From Polyangiaceae bacterium (GTDB taxonomy: Bacteria; Myxococcota_A; Polyangia; Polyangiales; Polyangiaceae): a stretch of DNA of 64,000 nucleotides. Position 1 is the first letter of the stretch; each line of letters starts with the position of its first letter. Both the position numbers and the translations under genes were made by a program. Positions 43,861-52,217 of the stretch are shown here, piece after piece. The notes under the pieces are model-generated. The model made no database searches. It worked only from the letters and a program-made list of their open reading frames with translations, and was not told the origin of the DNA. The DNA is taken from assembly GCA_019637265.1 (NCBI GenBank), contig JAHBVY010000001.1, positions 744,001 through 808,000 on the forward strand, written 5' to 3'.

Positions 43861-44816
43861 GTCACTGCCAACGCTGCCACAGCCCGCTCGACGCGTCGGA
43901 CTTGCGCTGCCCGATCTGCAGCCTGGCGGCCCCGGAGAACGTCCAGGTGCAAGCGGGAGCCGCCCGCTCGGAGGTGCTGCGCTGCGACGACTGCGGCGCC
44001 GCCGTGAGCTACACCATCGAGCACCAGGCGCCGCGCTGTGGCTTCTGCGGCTCGGTGATGCACGTGGAGCGCCCGGACGATCCGCTCGAGGAGCCCGAGA
44101 GCTACCTGCCGTTCCTCGTCTCGCCCACGCAGGCCGAAGGCCTCTTGGCCACGTGGCTCCGCACGCAGCGCGGCTTCTTCACCCCGAGTGAGCTCGCGAG
44201 CCAGGCGCGCTTCGCGGGGCTGATGCCGATTTGGTGGGTCGCTTGGCTGTCGGACACCAGCGTCTACGTCACCTGGACGGCGGACTCCGACGCGGGCAGC
44301 CAACGCGCGGCGTGGGCGCCGCACAGCGGGGCGGAGCAGATGGCGTTTCAGTCGATGCTGGTGCCGGCGACCCGCGGGCTCACCTACGACGAGGCCGCCT
44401 ACCTCACGCCGGGCTTCAACCTCCACACCGGGGTCCCGACGGTGCCGCAGGCGGGGGTCGCGGTGGAGCGCTTCGACGTGCAGCGCTCGGTAGCGCGCGC
44501 GTACTTGGTCGAGAGCATCCATCGCGCCGCCGCGGCGCAGCTGGTCAAGACGTCCATCCCTGGCCGTCGCACCCGCAAGGTGCGGGTCTCGGCCCTGATC
44601 AGCAGCATGCAGACACGGCGGCTGGCGCTGCCGAGCTACGTGCTGGCTTACCGCTACAAGGGCGAGCTGTTTCGCGCGGTGGTGCATGGTCAGGACGCCC
44701 GTTACGTCTGGGGGCGCACACCGCGCACCTACTTCCGCCTGTACATGGGCTGCGGCATCGCCCTGCTGGTCGTGTTCGGCGCGTGCTGCTTCCTGATCGT
44801 CCTCGCGCTGTTCTAG
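43857..44816 (+). CDS. Double zinc-ribbon protein with C-terminal membrane helix (second of a pair)
   Basis: 319 residues, starting at GTG 43857, which overlaps the previous stop by four bases. Two zinc ribbons are present: CQRCHSP...LRCPICS at residues 4-22 and LRCDDCGA...PRCGFCGS around residues 42-65. The central domain resembles that of its neighbour (a shared block of the type FLVSP..A...W and VPATRGLTYDE corresponds to VVVSASRGILNAE in the first). The C terminus is a membrane helix (LYMGCGIALLVVFGACCFLIVLALF). With the ribbon inside the cell, the helix would be a tail anchor. Function unknown. Confidence 0.75.
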   Translation: MSHCQRCHSPLDASDLRCPICSLAAPENVQVQAGAARSEVLRCDDCGAAVSYTIEHQAPRCGFCGSVMHVERPDDPLEEPESYLPFLVSPTQAEGLLATWLRTQRGFFTPSELASQARFAGLMPIWWVAWLSDTSVYVTWTADSDAGSQRAAWAPHSGAEQMAFQSMLVPATRGLTYDEAAYLTPGFNLHTGVPTVPQAGVAVERFDVQRSVARAYLVESIHRAAAAQLVKTSIPGRRTRKVRVSALISSMQTRRLALPSYVLAYRYKGELFRAVVHGQDARYVWGRTPRTYFRLYMGCGIALLVVFGACCFLIVLALF

Positions 44817-44836
44817 TGTGGGTTCAGAGGGGGTTT

Positions 44837-44860
44837 GGTTTGGGGGTTGGACGGCACCGC
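44837..44860 (-). repeat. Inverted copy of the GCGGTGCCGTCCAACCCCCAAACC motif
   Basis: An exact core match on the minus strand, 21 bp after the stop of the upstream plus-strand gene. Confidence 0.6.
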
Positions 44861-44958
44861 AGCCGGGCGAGCTCCCTTGATCGGCGCTAGATCAGGGTGG
44901 CGCTGCCTGCTCGCTCCGCGCCGAACGATTGTGCGTGGCACGGGCGGAGCTCCTGCCC

Positions 44959-44964
44959 TACCCT
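44959..44964 (+). promoter_or_regulatory. Possible -10 box close to the start codon
   Basis: TACCCT, eight bases before ATG 44973. Weak match. Confidence 0.25.
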
Positions 44965-44972
44965 GCGCCGCC

Positions 44973-45461
44973 ATGACCTCGGTCCGCCTGCTCGGCGCCC
45001 TCGCCCTGATCCTGTCCCCCGCCTGCGTGGTGTCGACGCACGAGGGAGTCGGCGAGCCGCCGCGCCACGCTGGCGCGCTCTATGAGCCGGTGTTCCCCGA
45101 GGGCGCGGCGACGGACGAGGCGCAGCCCGGTGAGCCGGAGGCGATCACCGCCGCGCACCTCCTGGTCATGTACCGCGGCTCACGGGGTGCCCCACCGGAG
45201 GTCACCCGCACCAAGGAGGAGGCACTCGCCCGCGCCGAGGAGGCGCTCGCCCGCGCGCGCGCAGGGGAAGACTTCGGCACCTTGGCGGGGGAATACTCCG
45301 ATGAGCCCGGGGCCGCGGAGCGCGGCGGTAGCCTCGGCACCTTCCCCCGCGGCGTGATGGTCAAGCCCTTCAGCGACGCGGCATTTGCCCTGAAACCGGG
45401 CGAAGTCAGCGCCGTGGTGGAGACCGAGTTCGGTTTCCACGTCATCTACCGCAGCGAGTGA
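44973..45461 (+). CDS. Parvulin-type peptidyl-prolyl isomerase lipoprotein
   Basis: 162 residues. A lipoprotein signal (LLGALALILSPAC) with lipobox SPAC comes first. Residues 55-162 are a PpiC/parvulin rotamase domain: ITAAHLLVMYRGS, ARAGEDFGTLAGEYSDEPGAAERGGSLGTFPRG, FSDAAFALKPGEVSAVVETEFGFHVIYR. The final GFHVIYR block is diagnostic. There is no SurA-like N domain, so it is a minimal periplasmic foldase. Family members assist folding of exported proteins. A leader of 156 bp separates it from the previous gene and holds a dispersed motif, so it probably has its own promoter. Confidence 0.92.
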   Translation: MTSVRLLGALALILSPACVVSTHEGVGEPPRHAGALYEPVFPEGAATDEAQPGEPEAITAAHLLVMYRGSRGAPPEVTRTKEEALARAEEALARARAGEDFGTLAGEYSDEPGAAERGGSLGTFPRGVMVKPFSDAAFALKPGEVSAVVETEFGFHVIYRSE

Positions 45462-45533
45462 GCCGTGGTGGCTCGGATCGTCCAGCGCCGCAAAGTTTCA
45501 CAGCGCGCGCTCCTTGCGCAATAGTGACGCTAC

Positions 45534-46535
45534 GTGGAGTGGGGTCGCGCATCCAGGGGACGGCGAGCGTCCGTAGCGCTGGCGGCGCTGTGCGCGCTCG
45601 CTTGTTCGCGTCAGGCGGACGAGCAGCCAGCGCCGGACGACTCAGCTGCGAGCGTCACCCCAGCGGCGGTGAGCGTGAGCCAACCCCCCGAACCCCTGGA
45701 CAGCGCGGCGCCCCCGGTGCCTCCCGCGCCCCCGGAGCCCGAGCCGGACGCGAAGCGTTACCCCTGGCTCGGCAACGCAGATCTGAAGCGGCCCGAGGCG
45801 AGTGAGTCCCTGAGCGCGCGCTTCCCCCCACCGCCGAGCTACGAGCGGGTCCAGGTGGCGGAAGGCTCCTTCGGGGCCTGGCTCCGAGATCTGCCGCTCT
45901 CGCCGCCGGGCACGCCGGTCGTCAACTACAAGGGTGAGGAGCTGGTCAGTGGGAGTGACCAGTACCTCGGCGCCGTGGTGGCGATCGACGTCGGCGCGAA
46001 CGATCTCCAGACCAGCACCGACGTGCTGCTCCGGCTCGACGCCGAGTGGCGCTTCAGCACCGGGCGCCCCCTGGATTACCGCGCGGCAACTGGGCTCAGC
46101 ATGCCGTTCGACCGCTGGCTGCGCGGCGACCGCATGAAGCCGATGGGCGCCGCCGTGGTGTGGATCCGGAGCGCGCGCCCCGCCGAGCCGAGCCACGCCG
46201 CGCTGCGCGCCTACCTGGACGCCGTGTACACCTGGGCCAACAGCACCTCGTTGGCGGCGCAGTCCAGCGTGGTGCCGCCCGCGGAGCTGCAGCCTGGGGA
46301 TTTCCTCATGCACCCGGGGAAGCCGAACCACGCGGTGCTGCTGCTCGACCTCGCGAAGAACCCGCGCGGCGAGTGGGTGGCGCTGCTCGGGCGCGCGCTG
46401 AACCCCGCCCAGAGCTTCCACGTGCTGAAGCTGGGTGGCTCGCAGGCTTGGTTCAGCGTCGATCCCAACGCGGAGACCCTGCTCACCCCCGGCACCGATC
46501 CCTTCCCCTGGGAGCAGCTCCGGCGCCTGCCGTGA
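45534..46535 (+). CDS. DUF4846 lipoprotein
   Basis: 333 residues from GTG 45534. The lipoprotein signal VALAALCALAC has lipobox ALAC; a long Pro/Ala/Glu-rich linker follows. The DUF4846 domain starts at YPWLGNADLKRPEASESLSARF and shows its usual blocks: SFGAWLRDLPLSPPGTPVV, VAIDVGANDLQTSTDVLLRLDAEW, YLDAVYTWANSTSL, GDFLMHPGKPNHAVLLLDLA, LLGRALNPAQSFHVLK and a C-terminal TPGTDPFPWEQLRRLP. The domain's function is not known. The usual Cys of the DLQ(Q)CAD block is replaced by STD. A CTGGTCA...TGACCAG inverted repeat is found inside the gene at 45942-45962. Confidence 0.85.
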   Translation: MEWGRASRGRRASVALAALCALACSRQADEQPAPDDSAASVTPAAVSVSQPPEPLDSAAPPVPPAPPEPEPDAKRYPWLGNADLKRPEASESLSARFPPPPSYERVQVAEGSFGAWLRDLPLSPPGTPVVNYKGEELVSGSDQYLGAVVAIDVGANDLQTSTDVLLRLDAEWRFSTGRPLDYRAATGLSMPFDRWLRGDRMKPMGAAVVWIRSARPAEPSHAALRAYLDAVYTWANSTSLAAQSSVVPPAELQPGDFLMHPGKPNHAVLLLDLAKNPRGEWVALLGRALNPAQSFHVLKLGGSQAWFSVDPNAETLLTPGTDPFPWEQLRRLP

Positions 46536-46550
46536 GCGCGGCCCTGAATT

Positions 46551-46632
46551 GTCAACTAGGCTGACCAGGCTCTGACGAGGCACCAGCGTGTCAGCGAAGC
46601 TGACGGAGCGCTGATATGTCAGTAAAGCTGAC
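46551..46632. repeat. Cluster of three 15-bp palindromes between convergent genes
   Basis: GTCAACTAGGCTGAC at 46551, GTCAGCGAAGCTGAC at 46590 and GTCAGTAAAGCTGAC at 46618; spacings 39 and 28 bp. The last two have perfect five-base arms. Confidence 0.75.
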
Positions 46633-46672
46633 GACGAGCCTGCGCCCGCCGCAGCCCCCGAGCAGCCGCGCC

Positions 46673-47080
46673 TCAGTCGAGGGCGTTGAACAGCTCGCAC
46701 AGCGGCGCTTCGGCTTCCGTGCCGAGCGCACCGGTGAGCCCCACCCGGAGCGAGATGGTCAGATCATCACCCCAGGGCCACCACAAGCCGAACGCCACCG
46801 TCCCGGAGCTGGGCTCCATCGAGAACAGGCGCTGCTCGGCGCGCACGCCGCTCGTCAGCTGCGCCAGCCCCTGAATCAGCGGCGGCGCTTGATTCAGGGT
46901 GTGCGCTCCCCACTCGCGACGGAAGGTCGCGCGCACCGCCTCCAGCGCCTCACCTTCGAGATCCACGTGGAACGAAGACGCCACACAAGAGAACCGCGAG
47001 TCCCAGCTCCAGCCACGCCCAGGCCAGCGCTGCCTCAGCGGGATCAAGCCGTCGACCAGCGATCGCGTCGCGGGGTGCAT
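46673..47080 (-). CDS. Hypothetical protein
   Basis: 135 residues with balanced composition and no low-complexity parts, unlike the shadow frames around it. It contains two Cys, several Trp (QRWPGRGWSWDSRF, FGLWWPWGDD) and alternating hydrophobic strands, so it is probably a small folded protein. No signal peptide or known motif. ATG 47080 is followed by MHPATRSLVDG. It converges with the DUF4846 gene and is divergent from the gene at 47280. Confidence 0.6.
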   Translation of the reverse strand: MHPATRSLVDGLIPLRQRWPGRGWSWDSRFSCVASSFHVDLEGEALEAVRATFRREWGAHTLNQAPPLIQGLAQLTSGVRAEQRLFSMEPSSGTVAFGLWWPWGDDLTISLRVGLTGALGTEAEAPLCELFNALD

Positions 47081-47279
47081 GGGCCCAAAGTAGCGCAGGA
47101 TCGCCGCGCTGGGGCGACAAACGGCGCGGGCTCACGCGGTGACTCCCCTGCGCGGGCTCGTTCGCTGCAGATCGCGGCGCCGGCGCATGGGCCACCCGCA
47201 GGGCGAGGCCGCAGCGAGCTTCCCGTTGCGCAAACTCCACGACGCCAAGTAGGCTGGGGCGCCCTCGCTGGAGTCATTG

Positions 47280-47864
47280 ATGTCGAATCGCCCTGTCCGT
47301 GCCCCTTGGCGCCTCGTCTTGCCGCTGATCTGCGGCGCTGCGGTGGTGGGGTTCGGCCTCGGGTTCTTCGCCGTCCGCCTGGCCAAGCCGCCGGAGGTCG
47401 CAGGTGCGATCCCGTCCGCTAGCTCCCAGGCAGCAGCGGCGGCACCCGGGACAGGTGGTCAGCCCGCGGCGCTGGCTGACGCGGGCACCGTGGAGGGTGC
47501 CGACGCTCAGGCGGCTCGAGCGACGGACGCCGCGCCCGACGCGGCCACCACGGCGGCGGATGCGGGGCCTGCCGATGCGGCCGCGGCGGTGGCGCCCGGC
47601 GACATCGAGTGGAGCGACGCGGGGCTGGGCCGCTTCCAGGCTTACCTCTACGTGCGCTCCAACGCGAAGGCCGACGTGTGGGTGCAGGGCGTGAAGATTG
47701 GTCAGACCAACGAGCTGATCAAGCTGGCGTGCACGGACGGCCACCGCTTCACGCGCCTCGGCCGTGATCCAGGGCCCGCCTGGATCAGCGAGACGGTGTT
47801 CCCGAAGATCCCCTGTGGCCAGCTCACCGTGGTCGATCTCTCGCCGCGCCCCGACGCGCCCTGA
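47280..47864 (+). CDS. Membrane-anchored protein with short C-terminal domain
   Basis: 194 residues. A single N-terminal membrane helix (LVLPLICGAAVVGFGLGFFAV) acts as an anchor. A linker of about 70 residues rich in Ala, Asp and Thr follows. The C-terminal 75 residues form a compact beta-rich domain (FQAYLYVRSNAKADVWVQGVKIGQT...) that resembles PEGA-type repeats, with two Cys (LACTDG and KIPCGQ) that may pair. ATG 47280 is favoured over TTG 47277 by a GGAG just upstream. The domain is probably outside the cytoplasmic membrane. Function unknown. Confidence 0.7.
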   Translation: MSNRPVRAPWRLVLPLICGAAVVGFGLGFFAVRLAKPPEVAGAIPSASSQAAAAAPGTGGQPAALADAGTVEGADAQAARATDAAPDAATTAADAGPADAAAAVAPGDIEWSDAGLGRFQAYLYVRSNAKADVWVQGVKIGQTNELIKLACTDGHRFTRLGRDPGPAWISETVFPKIPCGQLTVVDLSPRPDAP

Positions 47865-48076
47865 GTGGCTTCACGCCGCGCCCTCACATCGAGGCGCTTG
47901 GCGCCCAGCTCGGAGGTCGCGCCGCGAAGGCACCCGGCGACGGACGATCCCTTGGCGAGGAACGACGTCCAGTACGCCAGCTCGCAAGCCACGCCTTGAA
48001 AGGCACCGAAGGCATCCCGGTGGCGCGCTGAGTCGCTCTGGCGCGTTCGCCCCGCGAGTTGTGTTACTCATCGCCC

Positions 48077-48865
48077 ATGCGCCTCGCCCCGCTCACCACC
48101 CCGCTGGCCGCCACCGGCTCGGGCTTCTTGGCGACGGCGCAGCTGATCGGCTCGATGGGCGTGCTGTTCGGGCGCATCTTGGTGCGCACCGTGCGGTTTG
48201 ATTTCGACCGCAGCGAGCTGCTCAAGAACATGTACAAGATGGGCGTCAAATCGCTGCCCATCGTGGTGGTCACGGCGCTGTTCACCGGCGGCATCATGGT
48301 GATCCAGGCGGCGCCCATCGTGGAGCGCTACGGCGCCCATGGCCTGCTCGGTTGGGCAGCCGGTTTCACTACGGTGCGCGAGATCGGCCCGCTGCTCACG
48401 GCGCTGATGCTGAGCGGGCGCGTGGGGGCGAACAACACCGCCGAGCTCGGTACCATGGTGGTCACCGAGCAGATCGACGCGCTGCGCGCCCTGGCGATCG
48501 ACCCCATCAGCTTCCTCATCGTCCCGCGCTTCCTGGCGATGGTGACCACCATCTTCCTCTCCACCATCTTCTCCGACGCGCTGGCCTTGCTCGGCGCCGC
48601 CTACGCCGGCTACGGCATGCTCGGGGTGGAGCCGAAGATCTTCTACAACGGGCTCTCGGGCGGGCTCCTGTCTTTCTCGGACGTGTCCCACGGGCTGATC
48701 AAGTCGGTGGTGTTCGGGATCGTGATGGCGCTCGCGAGCTGTCAGTTCGGGATCGGCACCAGCGGCGGCGCCCCCGGCGTGGGCCGCGCGGTGAACGCGA
48801 CGGTGGTGGTGAGCGCCGCCGGGATGTTCGTGCTCGACTACTTCGTCTCCTTCGCCATCGCCTGA
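48077..48865 (+). CDS. MlaE-type ABC transporter permease (first of two)
   Basis: 262 residues. MlaE permeases move phospholipids or other lipids between membranes together with an MlaF ATPase and MCE-domain proteins. The family core is clear: TVREIGPLLTALMLSGRVGANNTAELGTMVVTEQIDALRALAIDPISFLIVPRF, read in two overlapping blocks around residues 92-145. About five hydrophobic helices follow the family plan. ATG 48077 was chosen; the region before it (47865-48076, 212 bp) holds no gene. A second, related permease starts six bases after the stop. No ATPase or MCE gene is in the window. Confidence 0.92.
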   Translation: MRLAPLTTPLAATGSGFLATAQLIGSMGVLFGRILVRTVRFDFDRSELLKNMYKMGVKSLPIVVVTALFTGGIMVIQAAPIVERYGAHGLLGWAAGFTTVREIGPLLTALMLSGRVGANNTAELGTMVVTEQIDALRALAIDPISFLIVPRFLAMVTTIFLSTIFSDALALLGAAYAGYGMLGVEPKIFYNGLSGGLLSFSDVSHGLIKSVVFGIVMALASCQFGIGTSGGAPGVGRAVNATVVVSAAGMFVLDYFVSFAIA

Positions 48866-48870
48866 CCTCC

Positions 48871-49713
48871 ATGAGCCAAGCAGAGCATCAGGGCGGGAGC
48901 AGCGCCGTCGGGCAGATCGACGAGATCCCCCCGCCCCCCACCGGCGTGGCGGCGCTCGGCGCCGGCGCGCTCGGGCTGCTCGCGGCGGGCAAGGCGCAAT
49001 ACTCCGTCTTCGTTCAGACGCTCTACTACACCGTGCGCGGCAGCCGCCGCCCCGGGGTCATCATCCAGCAGTGTTACGAGATCGGGAACCGCTCCTTGGT
49101 GTTCCTCTGCATCGTGATGGGCTTCATGGGGATGATCATGGTCTACCAGGCCGGGCTCCAGGTGAAGCGCGTGGTGCCGGACCTCACCCTGCTGGGCGCC
49201 ACCTTCCTCGAGCTCTTGGTGCGCGATCTCGCCGCCAGCATCAGCGCCCTGATGCTCGCCACCCGAGTGGGCGCCGGCATCGCCGCGGAGATCGGCTCGA
49301 TGGTGGTCACCGAGCAGGTGGACGCCCTGCGCATGAGCGCGGCGGATCCAGTGGACTACCTGATCAAGCCGCGCTTCATCGCCTCCACCCTCATGACCCT
49401 GATGCTGGTGGTGATCGCCGGCACCGTCGCCGCGCTGAGCGGGATGTGGACGGCGCTGGTGTTCTTCGATCTCAGCCCGGAGACGTTCATCAACTGGTCC
49501 CTGGTGGATTGGGGCGACGTCACCGTGGGGATCACCAAGTGCTTCGCTTACGGCGCGGCGATCCCGGTGGTGAGCGGCTATTGCGGCCTCAGCACCTTCG
49601 GCGGCTCGGAGGGCGTGGGCTGGGCCACCACGCGCGCGGTGGTGAACTCATCGCTCGCGGTCATCGTCCTGAACTTCTTCATCAGCGGCGTGGGCTACCT
49701 GCTGTTCCAGTAG
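48871..49713 (+). CDS. MlaE-type ABC transporter permease (second of two)
   Basis: 280 residues, six bases after the first permease gene and therefore in the same operon. The core block is LVRDLAASISALMLATRVGAGIAAEIG followed by SMVVTEQVDALRMSAADPVDYLIKPRF. The N terminus has a short Pro-rich cytoplasmic segment before the first helix (GVAALGAGALGLLAAG). In place of the usual RE(L/I)GP it has RDLAAS, so the coupling region differs from the first copy. The pair may form a heterodimer, unlike the MlaE homodimer. ATG 48871 is the start. Confidence 0.92.
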   Translation: MSQAEHQGGSSAVGQIDEIPPPPTGVAALGAGALGLLAAGKAQYSVFVQTLYYTVRGSRRPGVIIQQCYEIGNRSLVFLCIVMGFMGMIMVYQAGLQVKRVVPDLTLLGATFLELLVRDLAASISALMLATRVGAGIAAEIGSMVVTEQVDALRMSAADPVDYLIKPRFIASTLMTLMLVVIAGTVAALSGMWTALVFFDLSPETFINWSLVDWGDVTVGITKCFAYGAAIPVVSGYCGLSTFGGSEGVGWATTRAVVNSSLAVIVLNFFISGVGYLLFQ

Positions 49714-49717
49714 TCTC

Positions 49718-49732
49718 GTCAGTTGGACGGAC
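49718..49732. repeat. Degenerate palindromic element over a stop codon
   Basis: GTCAGTTGGACGGAC; one arm is imperfect. It contains the stop codon of the MepA-like gene and follows the permease stop by four bases. Confidence 0.35.
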
Positions 49733-50975
49733 TCTTCACGGCGACGCGCGGCGGCGGCACGCGGCGCGGCGGGATGCGTGAGGGGGGCGCCATCTTCACG
49801 CCGACTTGTTTGGGGATGCGGTAGGTGACCTTCGCGCGGATCAGCGTGCTACGGAGGCCGTTCGCCCGCATGATGGCCTGCACCGTGGTGTCGAAGCGCT
49901 TGGCGAGCACCGCCAGGGTGTCGCCCTTCTTGGCGCGGTAGCTGACGAATTGCGCCGGCGGCGCCACCACGCCGCGCTGCACCAGCGCCGGGTACAGGCG
50001 GCGCCCCGCCTCCTGCGCCACGGGGTTGAAGAACCGGATGTGGATGTGCGTCGCGTGGCCCGGCGCGTGGAGGATCAGCGGGCGCCTGCCCTTGCCTCCC
50101 TTGAACACGTCCTCGAGCCACGCGGGATCTTCACCCAGCTCCTCGGCGTAGCTCCGCAGCACGCGCTGCAGCCCCGCGTCGATCAAAATCAAGTCGATGT
50201 CGGTCTCGGCGATCAGCGCGCGCACGAAGGCCCAGGTGCGCGGCAAATCGAGGTTGTCCGCCGTGGCGCGCTTGTACCAGCGCGCCGACGCCTCCTCCCG
50301 GTAGTAGTAGCTGATGTCCACGTCGCGCCCGGCCTGGTGGCTCTTGTGGGGGCTGAGTGGCCCGCCCGCCTTCGCGCTGATGTGACCGATGTACAGCGGG
50401 TGACCGCCGGGGTGCTCCTCCTGCACCCGCAGGATGGCGCGCGTCAGGAAGGCGACCGTCTCCCGAGTGCCGTAGGCGTGAGCCGGATCCACCAGGCGCC
50501 AGTGCTCCCCCGTCGGCATCCGCTGGGCCGTGAGCAATCGCCCGGCGTTGGGGGTGCCGATGCTGATCCCGCCGAGCTCGTCCGGCTCCTCGTCGAAGCG
50601 GCGCAGCAGCTCGGCGTCAGTCAGGCTGTCGAGCGCCGCGGTCGGCTCGCCCAAGGTGGGCTCCTCGTCCGGCACGTCGTCGTCGTGGTCCGCGTGCTCA
50701 TCGGAGCCCGGCCCTTCAGAGACGAGCTTCGCCTCATCCGGGCGGGGTGGAGGCACCTGGGCGCTGGGCGCCATCCAAGGCACCCCGGGTGCGCTCTGGG
50801 CGGCTCCTGGAGCGGCCTGGGGGCTCGCCTGCACCGTGGGCGACGGCGCTCCAGAGCAGCCCAGCGAGGCGGCTAGAGCCCCGAGCAGGGCCCATCGCAC
50901 GGCCACCCCCCGCTGAGCGGCGCGCGCCGAGGCAGCGCGCTCGTTGGCGAGCGAGCGATGAATGGGACGGCCCAT
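49719..50975 (-). CDS. MepA-like murein endopeptidase lipoprotein with LysM domain
   Basis: 418 residues. MepA (M74) enzymes cut the D-Ala-meso-DAP cross-link of peptidoglycan using zinc. Here a lipoprotein signal (ALLGALAASLGC) with lipobox SLGC is followed by an acidic linker, then the M74-like domain with SPHKSHQAGRDVDISYY and the later HATHIHIRF metal-binding motifs. A LysM domain lies at the C terminus (YRAKKGDTLAVLAKRFDTTVQAIMRANG) and an extra Pro/Arg tail. The LysM and lipid anchor are additions to the E. coli form. ATG 50975 was chosen as the closest start that keeps a normal signal peptide. Confidence 0.88.
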   Translation of the reverse strand: MGRPIHRSLANERAASARAAQRGVAVRWALLGALAASLGCSGAPSPTVQASPQAAPGAAQSAPGVPWMAPSAQVPPPRPDEAKLVSEGPGSDEHADHDDDVPDEEPTLGEPTAALDSLTDAELLRRFDEEPDELGGISIGTPNAGRLLTAQRMPTGEHWRLVDPAHAYGTRETVAFLTRAILRVQEEHPGGHPLYIGHISAKAGGPLSPHKSHQAGRDVDISYYYREEASARWYKRATADNLDLPRTWAFVRALIAETDIDLILIDAGLQRVLRSYAEELGEDPAWLEDVFKGGKGRRPLILHAPGHATHIHIRFFNPVAQEAGRRLYPALVQRGVVAPPAQFVSYRAKKGDTLAVLAKRFDTTVQAIMRANGLRSTLIRAKVTYRIPKQVGVKMAPPSRIPPRRVPPPRVAVKSPSN

Positions 50976-51083
50976 GGGCGGGACAGCCTGACACGGCGCG
51001 CCGGAGCTGCAAAATCGGCTCGGATGCAGCGAAGCACGCTGCGTGGCTTCACGCGGCGCGCGCCGGCGCCCACGGAAGTGCGC

Positions 51084-51089
51084 TAGAAC
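51084..51089 (+). promoter_or_regulatory. Possible -10 box close to the start codon
   Basis: TAGAAC in GCTAGAAC, six bases before ATG 51096. If used, the mRNA would be leaderless. Confidence 0.35.
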
Positions 51090-51095
51090 GTTGCG

Positions 51096-52139
51096 ATGCG
51101 GCTCAGCTTCGTCTTCGGATACTCCTCCTCCACGCTCCAGGTGCCCATCGAGCTGATCCAGCACGCGGAGCGGCTCGGCTACCACTCGGTGTGGACCGCG
51201 GAGGCTTGGGGCAGCGACGCGGCGACGCCGCTCGCCTGGATCGCGGCGCAGACCACGCGCATTCGGCTGGGCACTGGCATCATGCAGATGCCGGGGCGCT
51301 CGCCGGCGATGACCGCCATGACCGCCATGACGCTGGACGCGCTGAGCGGCGGGCGCTTCATCTTGGGCTTGGGTCCGTCAGGTCCCCAGGTGGTGGAGGG
51401 CTGGCACGGCGTGCCGTACTACAAGCCGCTCGTCTGGACTCGCGAGTACGTCGAGATCGTGCGGCGCGTGCTCGAGCGGCGGGCTCCCCTCGAGTACAGC
51501 GGTGAGATCTACCAGCTGCCGGCGCGCGGGGAGCGCGCCACCGGCCTCGGGAAGCCGCTCCGGAGCATCTTGCACGGCCGCGCGGATCTACCGATTTACC
51601 TCGGCGCCATGGCGCCCAAGGCGCAGGCGCAAGCAGCTGAGATCGCCGATGGCCTGCTGATGGTGTTCTGTCACCCGGAGCGCTTCGAGGTGGTGGACGA
51701 GCACCTGCAGCAGGGCTTCGCGCGCCGCGCGAAGCATCCAGATCTCGCCGCCAAGGACGTCAGCGCGTTCGACGTGGCACCCACCGTGGCCTGCGTGGTG
51801 GGCGACGACTTGGACGCCTGCCGCGCGCCGCTCAAGGTGATGCTGGCGCTCTACATCGGGGGCATGGGGGCGAAGGGCAAGAACTTCTACAACGACTACG
51901 CGGCGCGCGTGGGCTTCGAGGCGGAGGCGCGCGTGATCCAGGAGCATTACCTCGCGGGGAATCGCGGCGCAGCGATCGCCGCGGTGACGGACGCCATGGT
52001 GGACGCCTTCCACCTGGTGGGCCCGCCGGAGCGGATCCGCGAGCGCTTCCAGGTGTGGCGCGAGTCGAAGCTCCAGACGATGCTCATCAGCACCGCCCAA
52101 CCCGAGGCGCTGGAGCTGCTCGCGGAGCTGAGCGGCTGA
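51096..52139 (+). CDS. LLM-fold, probably F420-dependent oxidoreductase
   Basis: 347 residues of the luciferase-like monooxygenase (LLM) fold, which uses F420H2 or FMN. Blocks: [31 protein letters not shown] near the N terminus, [24 protein letters not shown] in the middle, and [25 protein letters not shown]. These are the pattern of the F420-dependent methylene-tetrahydromethanopterin-reductase-like branch. Placing it beside npdG and the cof genes supports F420 as cofactor; this is inference. The reaction is unknown. It converges with npdG and is separated from it by two palindromes. Confidence 0.88.
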   Translation: MRLSFVFGYSSSTLQVPIELIQHAERLGYHSVWTAEAWGSDAATPLAWIAAQTTRIRLGTGIMQMPGRSPAMTAMTAMTLDALSGGRFILGLGPSGPQVVEGWHGVPYYKPLVWTREYVEIVRRVLERRAPLEYSGEIYQLPARGERATGLGKPLRSILHGRADLPIYLGAMAPKAQAQAAEIADGLLMVFCHPERFEVVDEHLQQGFARRAKHPDLAAKDVSAFDVAPTVACVVGDDLDACRAPLKVMLALYIGGMGAKGKNFYNDYAARVGFEAEARVIQEHYLAGNRGAAIAAVTDAMVDAFHLVGPPERIRERFQVWRESKLQTMLISTAQPEALELLAELSG

Positions 52140-52144
52140 GGTAG

Positions 52145-52158
52145 TTTCCTCGAGGAAA
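52145..52158. terminator. Perfect 14-bp palindrome after the LLM gene
   Basis: TTTCCTCGAGGAAA, starting six bases after the stop. It may also be a protein site, since it has no loop. Confidence 0.35.
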
Positions 52159-52186
52159 TGTGGCGCGGCGCGCGAACGGCGCCCGT

Positions 52187-52217
52187 CCGCCGCCGCCCTG
52201 GCAGCCTCCGGCGGCGG
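52187..52217. terminator. GC-rich hairpin at the end of npdG
   Basis: A nine-base stem (CCGCCGCCG with CGGCGGCGG) and a 13-base loop, ending at the npdG stop codon. A two-way terminator between convergent genes is plausible. Confidence 0.4.

Noticed and set aside
44874..44897. Hairpin CCCTTGATC...GATCAGGG before the parvulin gene
   Set aside because: The stem is bulged and the position is ambiguous, so it was not listed as a terminator.
47865..48076. Short open frames between the anchored protein and the first permease gene
   Set aside because: All are small shadow-type frames without a ribosome site or recognisable protein; the space appears to be non-coding.
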